Shown: piece by piece, positions 7,709-8,739 of the stretch
Layout of the letters: each line of letters opens with the position of its first letter
Position numbering within the stretch: the first letter of the stretch is position 1
Origin: an uncultured Ruminococcus sp.
GTDB lineage: Bacteria > Bacillota > Clostridia > Oscillospirales > Acutalibacteraceae
Reading direction: 5' to 3'
Length of the DNA stretch: 8,739 nt
Assembly: GCA_902767175.1 (NCBI GenBank)
Contig: CACXGH010000063.1
Location: forward strand, 1-8,739
Position numbers and translations under genes: made by a program
Notes under the pieces: generated by a model
The model's input: only the letters and a program-made list of their open reading frames with translations
The model's database searches: none
What the model was told of the DNA's origin: nothing

Positions 7709-7736
7709 AAAAAACAGGGTGCAGGATAACACCCTG
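7709..7736 (-). terminator. Intrinsic terminator between pyrH and frr
   Basis: On the minus strand CAGGGTG (7730-7736 read back) pairs with CACCCTG (7715-7721 read back) as a 7-bp stem with an 8-base loop, followed at once by six T residues (7714-7709). It begins 7 bases after the pyrH stop codon. An alternative pairing GCAGG/CCTGC within the same stretch could compete. This is a canonical Rho-independent terminator shape, probably partial, because frr follows in the same direction and I see no strong promoter in the remaining 40 bases. Confidence 0.75.
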
Positions 7737-7743
7737 CAACAGC

Positions 7744-8451
7744 TCATTGTTCAACAAGTGTTCCGACATTTTCTCCGCATACAGCAGCAACGATATTATC
7801 AGGATCATCAAGGCTGAATACCATGATAGGAAGATGATTATCCTTACAGATAGCAGCCGCAGTGCTGTCCATTACCTTAAGGTCGTTATTGAGCACCTCC
7901 TGGAAGGAGATCCTGTCATATTTCTTTGCATCGGGATTAGTCTTAGGATCGCAGTCATAAACACCGTCTACCATAGTTGCTTTAAGAATTATATCAGCTT
8001 CGATCTCGGCTGCCCTGAGAGCCGCAGCAGTGTCTGTAGAGAAGAACGGATTGCCTGTACCGCAGCCAAACACGAGAATTCTGCCCTTTTCAAGATGACG
8101 GATAGCTCTGTTGCGGATATAAGGCTCAGCTACCTGCTGCATTGAGATAGCGGTCTGAACTCTTACCTCAAGACCGAGCTGCTCAAGTGCATCACATACA
8201 CCGAGAGCATTTATAACTGTAGCAAGCATACCCATATGGTCTGCTCTTGTTCTGTCCATCTTGCCGCTTGATCTGCCTCTCCAGAAATTGCCTCCGCCGA
8301 CAACGATTGCGATCTCGACACCCATGTCATTGAGTTTCTTTATAGGTTCACAAAATCTGAGAACAGTATCAAAATCTATACCATGTTTTTCAGCTCCGGC
8401 AAGGGATTCTCCGCTTAATTTTAAAAGTATTCTTTTGTATTTAGGCGTCAT
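7744..8451 (-). CDS. pyrH: Uridylate (UMP) kinase
   Basis: Bacterial hexameric UMP kinase of the amino-acid-kinase fold: UMP + ATP to UDP + ADP in pyrimidine nucleotide synthesis, typically activated by GTP and inhibited by UTP. From ATG 8451 it is 235 residues, a normal length. Seen: KLSGES (11-16), GGGNFWRG (52-59), DHMGMLAT (71-78) near the UMP site, GTGNPFFSTDTAA (131-143), KATMVDGVYDCDP (157-169) and MDSTA (194-198). Start choice is not certain. An in-frame GTG at 8463 would add four residues but has AGGAG (8465-8469) only 1 base away, whereas ATG 8451 is 13 bases from it. The ATG version begins MTPKYKRILLKLSGES, matching the family N-terminus well, so I prefer it. A promoter is visible upstream and a terminator downstream. 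Confidence 0.96.
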   Translation of the reverse strand: MTPKYKRILLKLSGESLAGAEKHGIDFDTVLRFCEPIKKLNDMGVEIAIVVGGGNFWRGRSSGKMDRTRADHMGMLATVINALGVCDALEQLGLEVRVQTAISMQQVAEPYIRNRAIRHLEKGRILVFGCGTGNPFFSTDTAAALRAAEIEADIILKATMVDGVYDCDPKTNPDAKKYDRISFQEVLNNDLKVMDSTAAAICKDNHLPIMVFSLDDPDNIVAAVCGENVGTLVEQ

Positions 8452-8490
8452 AATAACTCTCACGCTCCTGTAATATATATTATTTAATTT

Positions 8491-8519
8491 ATTTTACTAT
8501 ATTCGACAATCAAAGTAAA
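8491..8519 (-). promoter_or_regulatory. Probable sigma-A-type promoter of pyrH
   Basis: On the minus strand a -35 box TTTACT (8514-8519, 4 of 6 consensus bases) and a -10 box TAAAAT (8491-8496, 5 of 6) are separated by exactly 17 bases in an AT-rich setting. The -10 lies about 40 bases before the pyrH start, giving a short AT-rich leader with AGGAG at 8465-8469. It is the best-spaced promoter-like pair I could see in the window. No start-site data exist here, so this is inference from consensus. Confidence 0.6.
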
Positions 8520-8552
8520 GCGAAATTTAAGATTTTCTTTCTTATCTTTCTT

Positions 8553-8558
8553 ATTATA
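8553..8558 (-). promoter_or_regulatory. Isolated perfect -10 hexamer upstream of pyrH
   Basis: A perfect TATAAT stands on the minus strand here, about 100 bases before pyrH, but no convincing -35 box is found 16-18 bases upstream. It could be a second, weaker start site, or chance in AT-rich DNA. The stretch between it and the other promoter is purine rich on the minus strand, with AAGAAAG occurring twice. Confidence 0.25.
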
Positions 8559-8591
8559 CCCATTTATTCGTAAGAAGAATATTTTATCATA

Positions 8592-8630
8592 ATATAAAAA
8601 TATGGAAGAAAGACTGTTACTTCCACATAT
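8592..8630 (-). terminator. Terminator-like hairpin of a gene upstream of the window
   Basis: On the minus strand, ATATGTGGAAG (8620-8630) can pair with CTTCCATAT (8600-8608) across an 11-base loop with a two-base bulge, followed by a T-rich stretch TTTTATATT. The shape fits an intrinsic terminator ending a minus-strand transcript before the pyrH promoter, which would make pyrH the first gene of its unit. The stem is short and AT rich, so the call is moderate. Confidence 0.4.
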
Positions 8631-8675
8631 CATGATCTGCAGCTCTTATGTCATACTAATATCAGATAGAAGGGG

Positions 8676-8739
8676 CGACAAAGATTTGAGCGGAAAATTT
8701 CGCAGAACAAGGCGGCGGAGTGCCTCCGCTGTCGATTTA
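8676..8739. repeat. Possible partial interspersed repeat at right edge
   Basis: The last 64 bases contain a hairpin GCGGAG/CTCCGC (8715-8720 and 8724-8729) and an outer pair CGACA/TGTCG (8676-8680 and 8730-8734). The segment 8690-8705 matches 12 of 16 bases of 6889-6904 in the frr-uppS element (shared G-N-G-N-AAAAT-NN-CGCAG). The terminal TCGATTTA also resembles the inverted left end of that element (TCGGATTTGATCAG on the minus strand). The element may continue past the window. The resemblance is suggestive only, and no coding frame was recognised here. Confidence 0.35.

Noticed and set aside
1..8739. A novel defence, secretion or biosynthetic system, CRISPR array, tRNA or rRNA
   Set aside because: All eight genes are well-known housekeeping families in a conserved order, and no regularly spaced repeats or RNA gene signatures were seen.

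Overview
The window is a minus-strand block of housekeeping genes in the classic Firmicutes/Clostridia order pyrH - frr - uppS - cdsA - dxr - rseP - ispG - polC, transcribed from high to low coordinates. PolC (the Gram-positive DNA polymerase III with an internal proofreading domain), the MEP isoprenoid genes dxr and ispG, AT-rich intergenic DNA and strong AGGAG-type ribosome binding sites point to a low-to-mid GC anaerobic Clostridia member. The style resembles Ruminococcus/Oscillospiraceae, but I cannot name a species from sequence alone.

Layout from the right edge leftwards along transcription. 8739-8464 is an AT-rich upstream region. It holds the edge of a probable interspersed repeat, a terminator-like hairpin that would end an upstream gene, and a good sigma-A-like promoter just before pyrH. 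pyrH (UMP kinase) is followed by a clear intrinsic terminator and then frr (ribosome recycling factor). The 297-base gap between frr and uppS carries two strong hairpins and a 173-bp element with imperfect terminal inverted repeats (MITE-like). uppS, cdsA, dxr, rseP and ispG then run almost without gaps (0, 14, 11 and 11 bases), and 21 bases later polC begins. polC runs off the left edge after 653 codons.

Functionally, dxr and ispG are steps 2 and 6 of the MEP pathway that makes IPP/DMAPP. UppS condenses these into undecaprenyl diphosphate, the lipid carrier for cell wall synthesis. CdsA makes CDP-diacylglycerol for phospholipids. RseP is an intramembrane protease of the site-2 family. PyrH and Frr serve pyrimidine nucleotide supply and translation, and PolC serves replication. 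The block therefore couples envelope lipid supply to growth functions.

All eight proteins look intact where visible, with their signature residues present. I found no defence system, CRISPR array, tRNA, rRNA or novel protein gene. The non-routine items are the MITE-like element and its possible relative at the right edge, the internal terminator and hairpins that would split the operon, and the odd ribosome binding site/start arrangement of rseP.
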